Shown piece by piece: positions 1-8,044 of a stretch of 21,871 nucleotides of DNA. The notes under the pieces are model-generated. The model had not been told where the DNA came from. It searched no databases and was given only the letters and a program-made list of their open reading frames with translations. Positions within the stretch are counted from its first letter, which is position 1; each line of letters starts with the position of its first letter. Location: NCBI GenBank assembly GCA_964606855.1, contig CAZSHM010000030.1:1-21871 (forward strand), read 5' to 3'. This DNA is from UBA7185 sp964606855. Its GTDB lineage: Bacteria > Bacillota > Peptococcia > Peptococcales > Peptococcaceae. The position numbers and the translations under genes are program-made.

Positions 1-9
1 TACGAGGAG

Positions 10-53
10 GAGCGGGAAACTCGCGAAGACCGGCGAGATTCCCGCTCTGTTTT
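10..53 (+). terminator. Intrinsic terminator of an upstream gene outside the window
   Basis: A 9-bp arm GAGCGGGAA (10-18) pairs perfectly with TTCCCGCTC (39-47). After one A-A mismatch, five more pairs (20-24 with 33-37) close an 8-nt loop. The stem is followed by the T-rich run TGTTTTGT. It lies upstream of the maf promoter, so it most likely ends the transcript of the preceding gene and insulates the cluster that follows. Confidence 0.75.
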
Positions 54-206
54 GTCTGTACGGATTACAGAAACGTGGTGTTGTTCATTGGATCAATTAA
101 AAACTACAGCACAGATTTAAGGCAGCTTTATCCGTGCGATATTGCGGCAGAATCTCTTATGGCTTATATTTTTCCTCTCAAAGGCAAGAATTATCAAGAA
201 TTGCGC

Positions 207-235
207 TTGTCTACGGATTGCGGGAATGGTATTAT
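207..235 (+). promoter_or_regulatory. Candidate sigma-A promoter for maf-radC and possibly the mre/min cluster
   Basis: TTGTCT (207-212) and TATTAT (230-235) are separated by exactly 17 bp, matching the vegetative consensus at 4/6 and 5/6 positions. The start point would be near 242, giving a leader of about 80 nt before the maf ATG at 321. The stretch 61-206 upstream is AT-rich and shows no gene. The short reading frame at 142-330 crosses this promoter and looks accidental. Confidence 0.5.
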
Positions 236-320
236 TTAGTTGTGTGAGTTTTGGCATGGAACCCCGCTTCGGATCGCGATGCGCGCCGAACTGCGGACGG
301 AGGAGAGGACGGATGGAATC

Positions 321-914
321 ATGGAATTGATCCTGGCTTCCGCTTCGCCCAGGCGCCGGGCGCTCTTAGAACAGGTGGGCGCGGTGTTCACTTGGGAGCG
401 GAGCGATGTGCCGGAGGAGACAGACCGCCGGCTTTCTGCCGAGGAGCAGGCGATACAGCTGGCTCTGCGCAAGGCGCGGGCGGTGGCGGAGAAGCACACT
501 GCCGGCGTTGTTCTGGGCGCGGACACGGTGGTATTGAGCCAGGGCTCGATCCTGGGAAAACCTGCGCAGGATGCGGAGGCGGCGCAGATGCTGCGCCGGC
601 TCTCCGGCAAATGGCATGTGGTGATCACGGGCATTGCGCTGGTGGATGCCGCCGGAGAGCGGGAACCGTGGCTGGCGGCGGAGAAAACGAGAGTGAAATT
701 TCGAAAGCTGAGCGACGCGGACATCGCCGCATATGTGGCGACCGGGGAATCCAAGGACAAGGCCGGCGCTTATGGCATACAAGGATATGGAGCACTCTTG
801 GTGGAAAAAATAGAAGGATGCTATTTCAACGTGGTTGGATTGCCCCTGCAAAAGGTCGCGGAAGGACTGCGAAAATGGGGGATCGATCTGTATGAGTATG
901 GAAAATGTGTATAG
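321..914 (+). CDS. maf: Maf-family nucleoside triphosphate pyrophosphatase
   Basis: The 197-residue product matches the usual Maf length. Maf proteins hydrolyse non-canonical or modified NTPs such as dTTP, UTP or m7GTP analogues to the monophosphate, cleaning the nucleotide pool in the cytosol. The N-terminus carries the family signature SASPRR at residues 7-12, and GADTVV at 66-71 contains the conserved Asp68. The reading frame is open 27 codons further upstream, but ATG 321 places the protein exactly at the family's ME-hydrophobic-ASASPRR start and has AGGAGAGG (301-308) upstream. The spacing of about 12 nt is slightly long. The 3' end overlaps radC by 23 nt. Adjacency of maf, radC and mreB is common in Firmicutes. 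Substrate preference (YhdE-type versus YceF-type) cannot be told from sequence alone. Confidence 0.93.
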   Translation: MELILASASPRRRALLEQVGAVFTWERSDVPEETDRRLSAEEQAIQLALRKARAVAEKHTAGVVLGADTVVLSQGSILGKPAQDAEAAQMLRRLSGKWHVVITGIALVDAAGEREPWLAAEKTRVKFRKLSDADIAAYVATGESKDKAGAYGIQGYGALLVEKIEGCYFNVVGLPLQKVAEGLRKWGIDLYEYGKCV

Positions 915-1584
915 GATCAAGGAGTATCCGGCGCATGCGCGCCCGCGGGAGCGGATGGAGCGTCTTGGCGCAGCGCAGCTGACGGATCAGGAGCTCCTGG
1001 CGATCCTTCTGGCAACCGGCAGCAAAACACGGAGCGCGCTGGATCTGGCGGGCGAGATGTTCCGGCGCTTTGGCGGGCTTGCGGGTTTCCGACAGCTGAC
1101 GCTGACGGAACTCACGGAGCAGAAAGGTGTGGGCCTGGCAAAGGCCGCGACTGTCGCCGCCGCGGTGGAGTTCGGACGCCGCGTGGCGCTAGGAGATACA
1201 GAGACAATGCCCGTGCTGAACAGCCCTGCCGACGCCGCCGCTTTTCTCATGGAGCGCATGCGCGGACTGGATCGGGAGCACTTTCAGGTACTCCTGCTCA
1301 ATCAGAAAAATCAGCTGCTGGCGCTGGAGACCGTTTCCATCGGCACGCTCTCCGGCGCGCCGGTGCACCCGCGGGAAGTGTTCAAGCAGGCGATCAAGCG
1401 GAGCGCGGCCTCGATGATTGTGGCGCACAACCATCCGAGCGGCAACTGCCAGCCAAGCGAGGTCGACCGGCAGGTGACGGCGCGGCTGAGCGATGCGGGG
1501 CGGCTATTGGGAATCGAGGTTTTGGATCATCTGATCATCGGGGCCGACAGCTACTACAGCTTTTGCGAGGATCATGCGCTTTAG
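892..1584 (+). CDS. radC: RadC-family JAMM-domain protein
   Basis: The 230-residue protein has an N-terminal helix-hairpin-helix-like segment (about residues 10-80, with LTDQELLAILLATG) and a C-terminal JAMM/MPN domain. The metal-binding motif HNHPSG is at about 179-184 (H179, H181) with Asp192 at the expected distance, so the metalloprotease-like centre is intact. The family was first linked to DNA repair, but that role is not supported in E. coli and the true function remains unsettled. It starts inside maf. ATG 892 has GGGGG at 877-881 as the ribosome site, and ATG 898 two codons later is an alternative. The overlap indicates co-transcription and translational coupling with maf. Confidence 0.93.
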   Translation: MSMENVYRIKEYPAHARPRERMERLGAAQLTDQELLAILLATGSKTRSALDLAGEMFRRFGGLAGFRQLTLTELTEQKGVGLAKAATVAAAVEFGRRVALGDTETMPVLNSPADAAAFLMERMRGLDREHFQVLLLNQKNQLLALETVSIGTLSGAPVHPREVFKQAIKRSAASMIVAHNHPSGNCQPSEVDRQVTARLSDAGRLLGIEVLDHLIIGADSYYSFCEDHAL

Positions 1585-1641
1585 CTGTGTAGGGACGTAC
1601 ACGGGACGAGATCGAAGATCGGAAAAGGATCACAGGGATGA

Positions 1642-1667
1642 CCGGAGGGTTCGGGCGAATGCTCCGG
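1642..1667 (+). promoter_or_regulatory. Hairpin just upstream of the mreB ribosome binding site
   Basis: CCGGAG (1642-1647) pairs with CTCCGG (1662-1667). Inside, GUUC pairs with GAAU around a GGGC loop. No T-run follows, so it is not a terminator. It ends two bases before the AAAGGAG ribosome site (1669-1675). It could set mreB translation or stabilise a processed 5' end; this is inference from the fold only. Confidence 0.35.
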
Positions 1668-1684
1668 GAAAGGAGTCGGAGAAT

Positions 1685-2704
1685 ATGACAAAAGAAATCG
1701 CAATCGATCTGGGCACAGCCAACAGCCTGGTTTACGTACAGGGAAAAGGGATCGTCATCCGCGAGCCGTCGGTGGTCGCCATCGAGAAGAACAGCGGCAA
1801 GGTGCTGGCGGTGGGCGACGAGGCCAAGCGGATGATCGGCCGCACGCCCGGCAACATCGTGGCCGTGAAGCCGCTCAAGGACGGGTTTATCGCCGACTTT
1901 GATGTCTGCTCTACAATGCTGAAATACTTTTTTGGCAAGGCGCTCAATTCCACGGGCCATTTTTCCAAGCCCAAGGTGATCATCTGTGTGCCGGCGGGTA
2001 TCACCTCGGTGGAGGAGCGCGCCGTGCGGCAGTCGACGGCGCAGGCCGGCGCAAAAGAGGTGCATATCATGGAGGAGCCGATGGCCGCGGCCATCGGCGC
2101 GGGGCTTCCCGTGGCGGATCCCACGGGAAGCATGATCGTGGATATCGGGGGCGGCACAACCGATGTGGCGGTTATCTCCCTGGGCGGAATCGTCACCAGC
2201 CAGTCGATTCGCATGGGCGGCGATAAGATGGACGATGCGATTGTCAACTTTGTCAAGAAGAACTACAACCTGCTCATCGGGGAGCGCACCGCTGAGGAGA
2301 TCAAAATTGCCATCGGCACGGTACATATCCTCCCGGAGAGCGATCACATGACCTATCTGGTCAACGGCCGCGATCTGATGACCGGCCTGCCGCACCAGGT
2401 GGAGATCTCGGACAATGAGATTCATCTGGCGTTCAAGGACATCATCCAGAGCATTATGGACGCCATCAAATCCTGCCTGGAGAAGACGCCGCCGGAGCTG
2501 GCGGGGGATATCATCCAGCGCGGGATCGTGCTGACGGGCGGCGGCTCCCTGATCCGCGGAATGGATCTCCTGATCTCCGAGCAGACGGGAATCCCCGTGA
2601 TCTACGCGGAGGATCCGCTCTCCAGCGTGGTGCTTGGCGCGGGCAAAGCGCTGGACAACATCGACCTTCTGCGCAAGATTGAGAACAGCCAGCCGCATCG
2701 CTGA
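1685..2704 (+). CDS. mreB: Rod-shape-determining actin homologue MreB
   Basis: The 339-residue protein is a typical MreB. Phosphate-1 motif DLGTANSLVY sits near residue 8, the phosphate-2 segment DIGGGTTD near the middle, and the adenosine motif LTGGGSLIRG near the C-terminus. MreB polymerises as ATP-bound filaments under the membrane and orients the elongasome made of MreC, MreD, RodA and PBP2. The frame is open 37 codons further upstream, but ATG 1685 gives the exact family N-terminus and has AAAGGAG at 1669-1675 with 9-nt spacing. A 100-bp gap separates it from radC, and no clear promoter is visible there. mreC follows after 11 nt. Paralogues such as Mbl cannot be excluded by eye, but the mreC/mreD context argues for the primary MreB. 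Confidence 0.97.
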   Translation: MTKEIAIDLGTANSLVYVQGKGIVIREPSVVAIEKNSGKVLAVGDEAKRMIGRTPGNIVAVKPLKDGFIADFDVCSTMLKYFFGKALNSTGHFSKPKVIICVPAGITSVEERAVRQSTAQAGAKEVHIMEEPMAAAIGAGLPVADPTGSMIVDIGGGTTDVAVISLGGIVTSQSIRMGGDKMDDAIVNFVKKNYNLLIGERTAEEIKIAIGTVHILPESDHMTYLVNGRDLMTGLPHQVEISDNEIHLAFKDIIQSIMDAIKSCLEKTPPELAGDIIQRGIVLTGGGSLIRGMDLLISEQTGIPVIYAEDPLSSVVLGAGKALDNIDLLRKIENSQPHR

Positions 2705-2715
2705 CGGAGTGTGCT

Positions 2716-3567
2716 ATGCAGGGAGATAAAAAGAAACTGATTCGGAATATCCTGGTGGGCCTTCTATGCCTGGTGTTTTTTTTCGTCTTGGCGGTGCACA
2801 CGGTACAGCCGCGGGAAAATCTGACCTTGCTGGAGAAAGGGCTGCGCACGGCGGCCAGCCCTTTCCAGTATATTTTCAAAGCCATTGACGACAATGTAGA
2901 CGGCATCTTCTCCTACTTCACCGCCAAGGAGGCGCTGCAGGAGGAAAACGACGCGCTCCGGAAGGAGATCAGCCAGCTGAACAGTCAGCTGACCCAGATG
3001 GATGAGATCAGCATGGAGAATATCCGACTGAAAGAAATGCTGCAGTACCGTGACGAGGTGCAGGGCCAGTATGATCTGCAGCTGGCGGAAATTATCGCCG
3101 AAAACGACACCAATCTGCAGCACACGATCACGCTCGACAAGGGCTCCAACGACGGGATCGTCGCCGGCATGACGGTGCTCAACCATTACGGCCTCATCGG
3201 GCGGATCTCCGCCGTGCTGCCAAACACGAGCGAGGTCATGCTGCTTTTGGACCGCGAGAGCGCCGCGGGCGCGCGCGTCTGGAGCACGCGGGAGGCGATC
3301 GGCGTCGTGGAGGGCAACGGGACGGATGCCTCCGAACTGCAGATGATCCATCTGCCGCACGATGCGGATCTCTATGTGGGGGATGAGATCGTCACATCGG
3401 GGCTGGACGGGGTCTTCCCGGGTGGCGTCCGCATCGGCGAGGTGACCGAGGTGGAATATAACGCCAACGGCCTGACCAAAACCGCCGTCGTGGAGCCCTA
3501 TGTGGATTTTTCACGTCTGGAAGAAGTGTTCGTGCTGATGAACAGCGGAGGAGGGGTTGGCGATTGA
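2716..3567 (+). CDS. mreC: Cell-shape protein MreC
   Basis: The 283-residue bitopic protein has a short basic N-terminus, one membrane helix at about residues 10-28, a coiled coil at about 68-110 (EENDALRKEISQL...) and the extracytoplasmic beta-domain with ITLDKGSNDGIVAGM and VVEPYVDFSRLEEVFV. MreC assembles on the outer face of the membrane and activates PBP2-RodA. GGAG at 2706-2709 lies 6 nt before ATG 2716. The stop codon overlaps the mreD start by 4 nt (ATTGA), so the two are translationally coupled. The C-terminus ends in a short Gly-rich tail. Confidence 0.96.
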   Translation: MQGDKKKLIRNILVGLLCLVFFFVLAVHTVQPRENLTLLEKGLRTAASPFQYIFKAIDDNVDGIFSYFTAKEALQEENDALRKEISQLNSQLTQMDEISMENIRLKEMLQYRDEVQGQYDLQLAEIIAENDTNLQHTITLDKGSNDGIVAGMTVLNHYGLIGRISAVLPNTSEVMLLLDRESAAGARVWSTREAIGVVEGNGTDASELQMIHLPHDADLYVGDEIVTSGLDGVFPGGVRIGEVTEVEYNANGLTKTAVVEPYVDFSRLEEVFVLMNSGGGVGD

Positions 3568-4052
3568 AAGCGGTCTTACTGTTTCTCGCCGCCTTTCTCG
3601 GCATTGTGCTGCGCGACACCGTTTTTAACGGTCTGTCGGTGGCCGGAGGCAAGCCGGATTTTGTTCTGATTCTGGTTGTATTCTACTCGATTTTTTCCGG
3701 CTCGGTGCGCGGCGGCGCGGCCGGCATGGCTCTGGGGCTCTTGGAAGATCTGATGACGGGGCGTTTCATCGGCATCAATGCCATCTGCAAGGGCTTGGTG
3801 GGAGTCCTTGCGGGGTTCTCCGAGCGCAATCTGTATAAAAATAATTTCTTTGTGCCCATCGTGGCCGTGCTGCTGGCGACCATCCTGCACACCCTGCTGT
3901 ACTATCTGTTCAGCGCACTGATCGGAGGCAACGTGAGCCTGCAGCGCCTGATGATGTCCGCCATCCCGGACGTCGTCTACAATATGTGCTTCTCTCCTGT
4001 TTTCTACGCAGTGTTCTACTATCTGTTTGAAGTGCGCAAGGAGAGGCAGTAA
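3564..4052 (+). CDS. mreD: Cell-shape membrane protein MreD
   Basis: The 162-residue protein is almost entirely hydrophobic, with about five membrane helices, including segments near residues 1-18, 30-45, 75-85, 97-118 and 136-155. The P-D-F pattern after the first helix (GGKPDFVLILVVFYSIFSG) is typical of MreD. It bridges MreC and the cytoplasmic MreB filament. The start is TTG at 3564, supported by a very strong ribosome site GGAGGAGGGG (3547-3556) 7 nt upstream and by the 4-nt overlap with the mreC stop. A TTG start with an optimal Shine-Dalgarno suggests coupling to mreC translation sets MreD levels. Confidence 0.93.
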   Translation: MKAVLLFLAAFLGIVLRDTVFNGLSVAGGKPDFVLILVVFYSIFSGSVRGGAAGMALGLLEDLMTGRFIGINAICKGLVGVLAGFSERNLYKNNFFVPIVAVLLATILHTLLYYLFSALIGGNVSLQRLMMSAIPDVVYNMCFSPVFYAVFYYLFEVRKERQ

Positions 4053-4098
4053 GACCCATCCCCGTCCTTCCCCTGGGGCGGAGGGACGGCGCGCACTT
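4030..4098 (+). promoter_or_regulatory. Nested hairpin spanning the mreD stop and the mreD-mrdA gap
   Basis: An inner 10-bp stem, with one G-U pair, joins 4062-4071 to 4080-4089 around an 8-nt loop. An outer perfect 8-bp pairing joins AAGTGCGC (4030-4037) to GCGCACTT (4091-4098), which is followed by TT. The structure encloses the mreD stop codon. The U-run is short, so at most it is a weak attenuator. It could also be a processing or stabilising element between mreD and mrdA. Confidence 0.4.
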
Positions 4099-4148
4099 TT
4101 CAGAGGACGGCAAGGATGTGCGCGCACCGGATACGAGGAGGGAAGATC

Positions 4149-6164
4149 GTGCAAGGAAAAGAGCGCAAACAGCTGGAGCTTTTGATTCGCATCTATACGG
4201 TCGCCATGTTCGTGGTGATCGGTGTCCTGATCGGACGGCTCGCTTGGCTGCAGCTGGCGCAGAACGATCTGTACGCCTCACGCGCCGATGCACAGCGCAA
4301 CCGCCTGATGACGATCCAGGCCAACCGCGGCGATATCACCACGAGCGACGGTGTGGTGCTGGTGACGGATCGGCCGAGTTATCAGCTGACGGCGGAGTAT
4401 CTCTCGCTCCGGCAGGGCGATGCCTACAACGAGGAGATGATCACACTTCTGGTCACGCTCCTGGAGGATCCGGAGATCACAGCGGATACGATCAAGGAGA
4501 CCTGTGAGGCCAACAAAGGCTATCTCTACCGGCCGATCGTACTGAAAAAGAATCTGGACATCGCGGCGGTGAGCCGCATCGAAGCGCACAGGGACGCGCT
4601 GCCCGGCGTGCGCATCGAGGCAACGCCGGAGCGCAATTATCTGGAGGGCAATCTGGCGAGCCACCTGCTGGGGTACATCGGCGAGGTGAGCCAGAGCGAG
4701 CTGGACGCGCAGGCGGAAGCCGCCGAGTCGGGCAGCGAGGAAACTTCTTATAAGATGGGCGACTATGTGGGGAAGGTGGGCCTGGAGAAATATTATGATC
4801 AGGTTCTGCGCGGCACCGACGGGTATCGCCAGGTAGAAGTGAATGCCGCAGGCCGTCCGATCTCGGAGGTGCAGGTGGTGGAGCCGCAGGCGGGCAATAA
4901 TCTGGTCCTGACGATCGATTCCCGGCTGCAGCGCACCTTGGAGCAGGCGATGGATGAGACGATCGCCAGCCTGCAGTCTCAGAGCCGCTCCGACAAAGCC
5001 GGTGCGGGGGCCGCGGTGCTCTTGAACGCAAAGACGGGCGAGGTGCTGGCGATGGCCAGCCGCCCCGACGACAAAGTTGGGCAGCAGAACCGCGCCATCC
5101 AGGGGCGCTACATTCCGGGATCCACCTTTAAGCCGGTGACCGCCATCTCGGCGCTGGAGAGCGGGGTGGTCACGGATACGGAGCGCATCTACAACCCGGG
5201 CCGCTACTGGTATCCGCCCTACATCAAGACCACGGCGCCGGTGGGCTATTACAACCTTTACAACGGCATGGCAAAATCGGACAACGTCTATTTTCAGGAA
5301 CTTGGACGGCGCGCCGGCATCGACAACATTTCCAAATATGGCAAGGAACTTGGGCTGGATGGCCCCACGGGCATCGATCTGGCCTACGAGAGCAAGGGGG
5401 AGGGCGTCTACGAGGGCCTGCCGACACCGGAGAAGCGAAAGATGTACCAGGACCTGGTGACAGCCAACTACGACGCCTACTACGATGCCAAGATTGCCGA
5501 AACGGAGCAGGCGCGGGAGGCGGAATTGGCGGCGGCCGCCACCGAGGAGGAGCGTGCCGGCATCGAGCGGCACTACAACAACACGCTCGCCGTGCTCCGA
5601 AGCCAGAAGCAGATCAACCACAACTGGAACATGGAGTGGCACGCAGCGGATACCTTCAATGTGGCGATCGGGCAGGGGCGGCAGAACTATACACCGCTGC
5701 AGCTGGCGGTCTATGCCGCCGCCATCGCCAACGGGGGAACAGTGTACCAGCCCTATGTGGTGAAGGAGATTCGCAACAACGCGGGCGACCTGCTGCAGGT
5801 CAACACGCCGGTGGTGCGCCAGGAGGCCGACATCAGCGATGCAACCCTGGAGAAAGTGCGAACCGCCATGTGCCAGGTTACAAAACCAGGCGGAGGCGCC
5901 TATTCGCTGTTTTCCAACTTCCCCGCCGACATCGAGGTCGCGGCAAAGACGGGAACCGCCCAGCCCGGGCAGGAGGGATACAGGGTGGAGACGGCGCGCG
6001 GCTACTACAAGGAGTATTACGACGGGGTCTTCATCTGTTTTGCGCCGGCGGACGATCCGCAGATTGCCTTCGCCTGCGTGATGGAGTACGGCTACAGCGG
6101 AGCCGGCTCTGCCGGCCGTGTGGCCAAGGCGGTTCTGGAGGAATACTTTGGACTGAATCAGTAA
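4149..6164 (+). CDS. mrdA: Penicillin-binding protein 2, elongasome transpeptidase
   Basis: From GTG 4149 the protein has 671 residues: a membrane anchor (about 10-38), the class B PBP dimerisation/pedestal region, then the transpeptidase domain. All three catalytic motifs are intact: STFK (S325, K328), SDN (377-379) and KTG (600-602). It cross-links lateral-wall peptidoglycan with RodA as the glycosyltransferase partner. GTG 4149 is preferred because GGAGG (4137-4141) lies 7 nt upstream. ATG 4116, with GAGGA at 4103-4107, is a real alternative adding 11 residues. Unusual: between the SDN motif and the conserved VAIGQG segment there is a charged, Ala/Glu-rich helical stretch at about 428-497, which is roughly 55-60 residues longer than E. 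coli PBP2 there. minC follows after 20 nt. Confidence 0.95.
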   Translation: MQGKERKQLELLIRIYTVAMFVVIGVLIGRLAWLQLAQNDLYASRADAQRNRLMTIQANRGDITTSDGVVLVTDRPSYQLTAEYLSLRQGDAYNEEMITLLVTLLEDPEITADTIKETCEANKGYLYRPIVLKKNLDIAAVSRIEAHRDALPGVRIEATPERNYLEGNLASHLLGYIGEVSQSELDAQAEAAESGSEETSYKMGDYVGKVGLEKYYDQVLRGTDGYRQVEVNAAGRPISEVQVVEPQAGNNLVLTIDSRLQRTLEQAMDETIASLQSQSRSDKAGAGAAVLLNAKTGEVLAMASRPDDKVGQQNRAIQGRYIPGSTFKPVTAISALESGVVTDTERIYNPGRYWYPPYIKTTAPVGYYNLYNGMAKSDNVYFQELGRRAGIDNISKYGKELGLDGPTGIDLAYESKGEGVYEGLPTPEKRKMYQDLVTANYDAYYDAKIAETEQAREAELAAAATEEERAGIERHYNNTLAVLRSQKQINHNWNMEWHAADTFNVAIGQGRQNYTPLQLAVYAAAIANGGTVYQPYVVKEIRNNAGDLLQVNTPVVRQEADISDATLEKVRTAMCQVTKPGGGAYSLFSNFPADIEVAAKTGTAQPGQEGYRVETARGYYKEYYDGVFICFAPADDPQIAFACVMEYGYSGAGSAGRVAKAVLEEYFGLNQ

Positions 6165-6184
6165 AAAGGGTTGGAGAGAGTACG

Positions 6185-6904
6185 ATGGGAGATGCAGTCA
6201 CACTCAAGGGCAATAAAGACGGCGTTGTACTGCTCCTGGACTGCAGCGTGGAGTTTGAAACGCTCTGCCGGCAGGTTCTGCAGAAATTGTGGCAGTCCAA
6301 GGGGTTTCTGGGCGAGCACACGGCCCTGACGGTGCATTCGGGCGATGTGTGTCTGAGCGAGGGGCAGCGCCTAGCGTTGCGCGTGCTTCTGCAGCTTGTG
6401 GGCTGCGAAGTGCGCTGTTTCCTGCCGGAGGCCGCGCACGACCGGGAGCCTGTGCCGGAGGCGAGAAGCGCGACCGCGGCTGCGGCTCCGGCAGACGCAG
6501 ACAGGGAAAGGCTCTCCGGCGCGCCGGCGGTCGCCTGCCTGGAGCAGGCGGATCTCCGCGGCGCGGAACAGTATCCCGCGGACGGGGCTCTGGTGGTGCG
6601 CAAGAATGTGCGTTCCGGGCAAAAACTTTCCTGCGACGGGACCCTGATCGTGCTGGGCGATGTCAACGCCGGCGCGGAGCTGGTGGCGACAGGGCACATC
6701 GTGGTGCTCGGCACACTGCGCGGGGTGGCGCATGCCGGATGCCGGGGCAATGCGGACGCGGTGATCTATGCCGCCAGCCTCTGCTCCCCGCAGCTGCGCA
6801 TCGCGGAATGGATTGCCAGAGCGCCGGACGGGGAGCGTGAAGCGCGCCGTGTGCCGGAACTGGCGCGGATCATCGACGGCCGGTTGGTGATCGAGGAAGT
6901 TTAG
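6185..6904 (+). CDS. minC: Septum site-determining protein MinC
   Basis: The 239-residue protein has the two MinC domains. The N-terminal FtsZ-antagonist domain is about residues 1-95. A low-complexity Ala-rich linker (about 97-120) follows, and then the C-terminal beta-helix domain (about 130-235) with the repeated pattern LIVLGDVNAGAELVATGHIVVLGTLRGVAHAG that binds MinD. It blocks FtsZ ring assembly away from midcell. ATG 6185 is preceded by GGAGAG (6173-6178) with 6-nt spacing, and the larger frame upstream overlaps mrdA and is not used. It is probably co-transcribed with mrdA and with minD, which starts 60 nt downstream. Confidence 0.95.
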   Translation: MGDAVTLKGNKDGVVLLLDCSVEFETLCRQVLQKLWQSKGFLGEHTALTVHSGDVCLSEGQRLALRVLLQLVGCEVRCFLPEAAHDREPVPEARSATAAAAPADADRERLSGAPAVACLEQADLRGAEQYPADGALVVRKNVRSGQKLSCDGTLIVLGDVNAGAELVATGHIVVLGTLRGVAHAGCRGNADAVIYAASLCSPQLRIAEWIARAPDGEREARRVPELARIIDGRLVIEEV

Positions 6905-6964
6905 CGCCGGCGATCCTGCTATGGCGCTTGGGCTAGGCACAAAACCAGCACGGGAGGGAACGAG

Positions 6965-7759
6965 ATGGGTGAAGTAATTGTAGTGACATCGGGCAAGGGC
7001 GGTGTCGGCAAGACGACGACCGCCGCGAATATCGGAACTGGGCTTGCCGCGGTGGACAAAAAAGTGGTGCTTCTGGACACGGATATCGGGCTGCGCAACC
7101 TGGATGTCGTCATGGGACTGGAAAACCGGATCGTCTACGACATCGTGGATATCGCGCAGGGCCGCTGCAAGATGAAGCAGGGGATGATCAAGGACAAGCG
7201 CTTTCCGGAGCTCTATCTGATTCCCGCCGCGCAGACGAAGGATAAGACAGCGGTGACGGAGGAGCAGATGCGATCGATGTGTGAGGCCCTTCGGCAGGAG
7301 ACGGATTTTGTCATCATCGACTGCCCCGCGGGCATCGAACAGGGCTTCAAGAATGCCATCGCGGGGGCGGACAAGGCGATCGTGGTCACGAATCCCGAGG
7401 TTTCCGCCGTGCGCGATGCCGACCGCATCATCGGGCTTTTGGAAGCCTACGGATTGGGAAATCCGCGCCTGGTGGTGAACCGCGTGCGCCCGAACATGGT
7501 GCGCCAGGGGGATATGATGAGCGTGGACGATATCCTTGAGATCTTGGCCATCGATCTCCTGGGCGTCATACCCGACGACGACAACATCGTCATCTCCACA
7601 AACCGCGGGGAGCCGACCGTGCTGGATCCGCACTCCAAGTCCGGACAGGCGTACCGCAACATCGTGCAGCGCCTGCTGGGCAACGATGTGCCGCTGATGA
7701 ACCTGGAGGCGGAAGAGGGCTTTTTCGCAAGACTGCGGAGACTATTTCTGGGGAACTAG
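6965..7759 (+). CDS. minD: Septum site-determining ATPase MinD
   Basis: The 264-residue ParA/MinD-family ATPase carries the deviant Walker A motif GKGGVGKTT (residues 10-18, with signature Lys11 and Lys16), a switch I segment with LLDTDIGLRNLD (Asp40) and Walker B FVIIDCPAG. The C-terminus FFARLRRLFLGN is the amphipathic membrane-targeting helix. ATP-bound MinD dimerises on the membrane, recruits MinC, and is displaced by MinE. GGAGGG lies just upstream of ATG 6965. minE follows after 12 nt. Confidence 0.98.
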   Translation: MGEVIVVTSGKGGVGKTTTAANIGTGLAAVDKKVVLLDTDIGLRNLDVVMGLENRIVYDIVDIAQGRCKMKQGMIKDKRFPELYLIPAAQTKDKTAVTEEQMRSMCEALRQETDFVIIDCPAGIEQGFKNAIAGADKAIVVTNPEVSAVRDADRIIGLLEAYGLGNPRLVVNRVRPNMVRQGDMMSVDDILEILAIDLLGVIPDDDNIVISTNRGEPTVLDPHSKSGQAYRNIVQRLLGNDVPLMNLEAEEGFFARLRRLFLGN

Positions 7760-7771
7760 GAGGCGCTGGAG

Positions 7772-8044
7772 ATGGCAAATTTTTTACAACGGTTATTCGG
7801 TTCAAAAGAAGCCAGCAAGGATATCGCCAAAGACCGCCTGAAACTTGTTCTGATCCACGACCGCACCAGTCTCTCCCCGGAGATGATGGAACATCTGCGG
7901 CAGGATCTGGTGGAGGTCATCTCCCGCTATATGGAGTTTGATGAAGCCGCACTGGAAGTGCAGATGGCGGAGCAGGACAATCTGACCATGCTGGAAGTCA
8001 ACATTCCGGTGGCTGGAATCAAACGCGGCGCCGGCAGCCGGTGA
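7772..8044 (+). CDS. minE: Cell division topological specificity factor MinE
   Basis: The 90-residue protein has the MinE layout. An N-terminal membrane-targeting stretch (MANFLQRLFG) is followed by the MinD-contact helix with DRLKLVLIHDR at about residues 21-31, and then the topological-specificity beta/alpha domain to the C-terminus. It stimulates MinD ATPase activity and drives pole-to-pole oscillation, so this organism is expected to use MinCDE oscillation rather than DivIVA/MinJ anchoring. It sits directly after minD. The following 205 bp carry no gene but strong RNA-like structure. Confidence 0.97.
   Translation: MANFLQRLFGSKEASKDIAKDRLKLVLIHDRTSLSPEMMEHLRQDLVEVISRYMEFDEAALEVQMAEQDNLTMLEVNIPVAGIKRGAGSR

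Noticed and set aside
142..330. A 62-codon frame before maf
   Set aside because: It crosses the predicted maf promoter and overlaps the maf start; no conserved feature.
1535..2698. A 387-codon minus-strand frame
   Set aside because: It lies opposite mreB and is explained by codon bias.
4278..5642. A 454-codon minus-strand frame
   Set aside because: It lies opposite mrdA, which carries all three PBP motifs; the antisense product has no recognisable feature.
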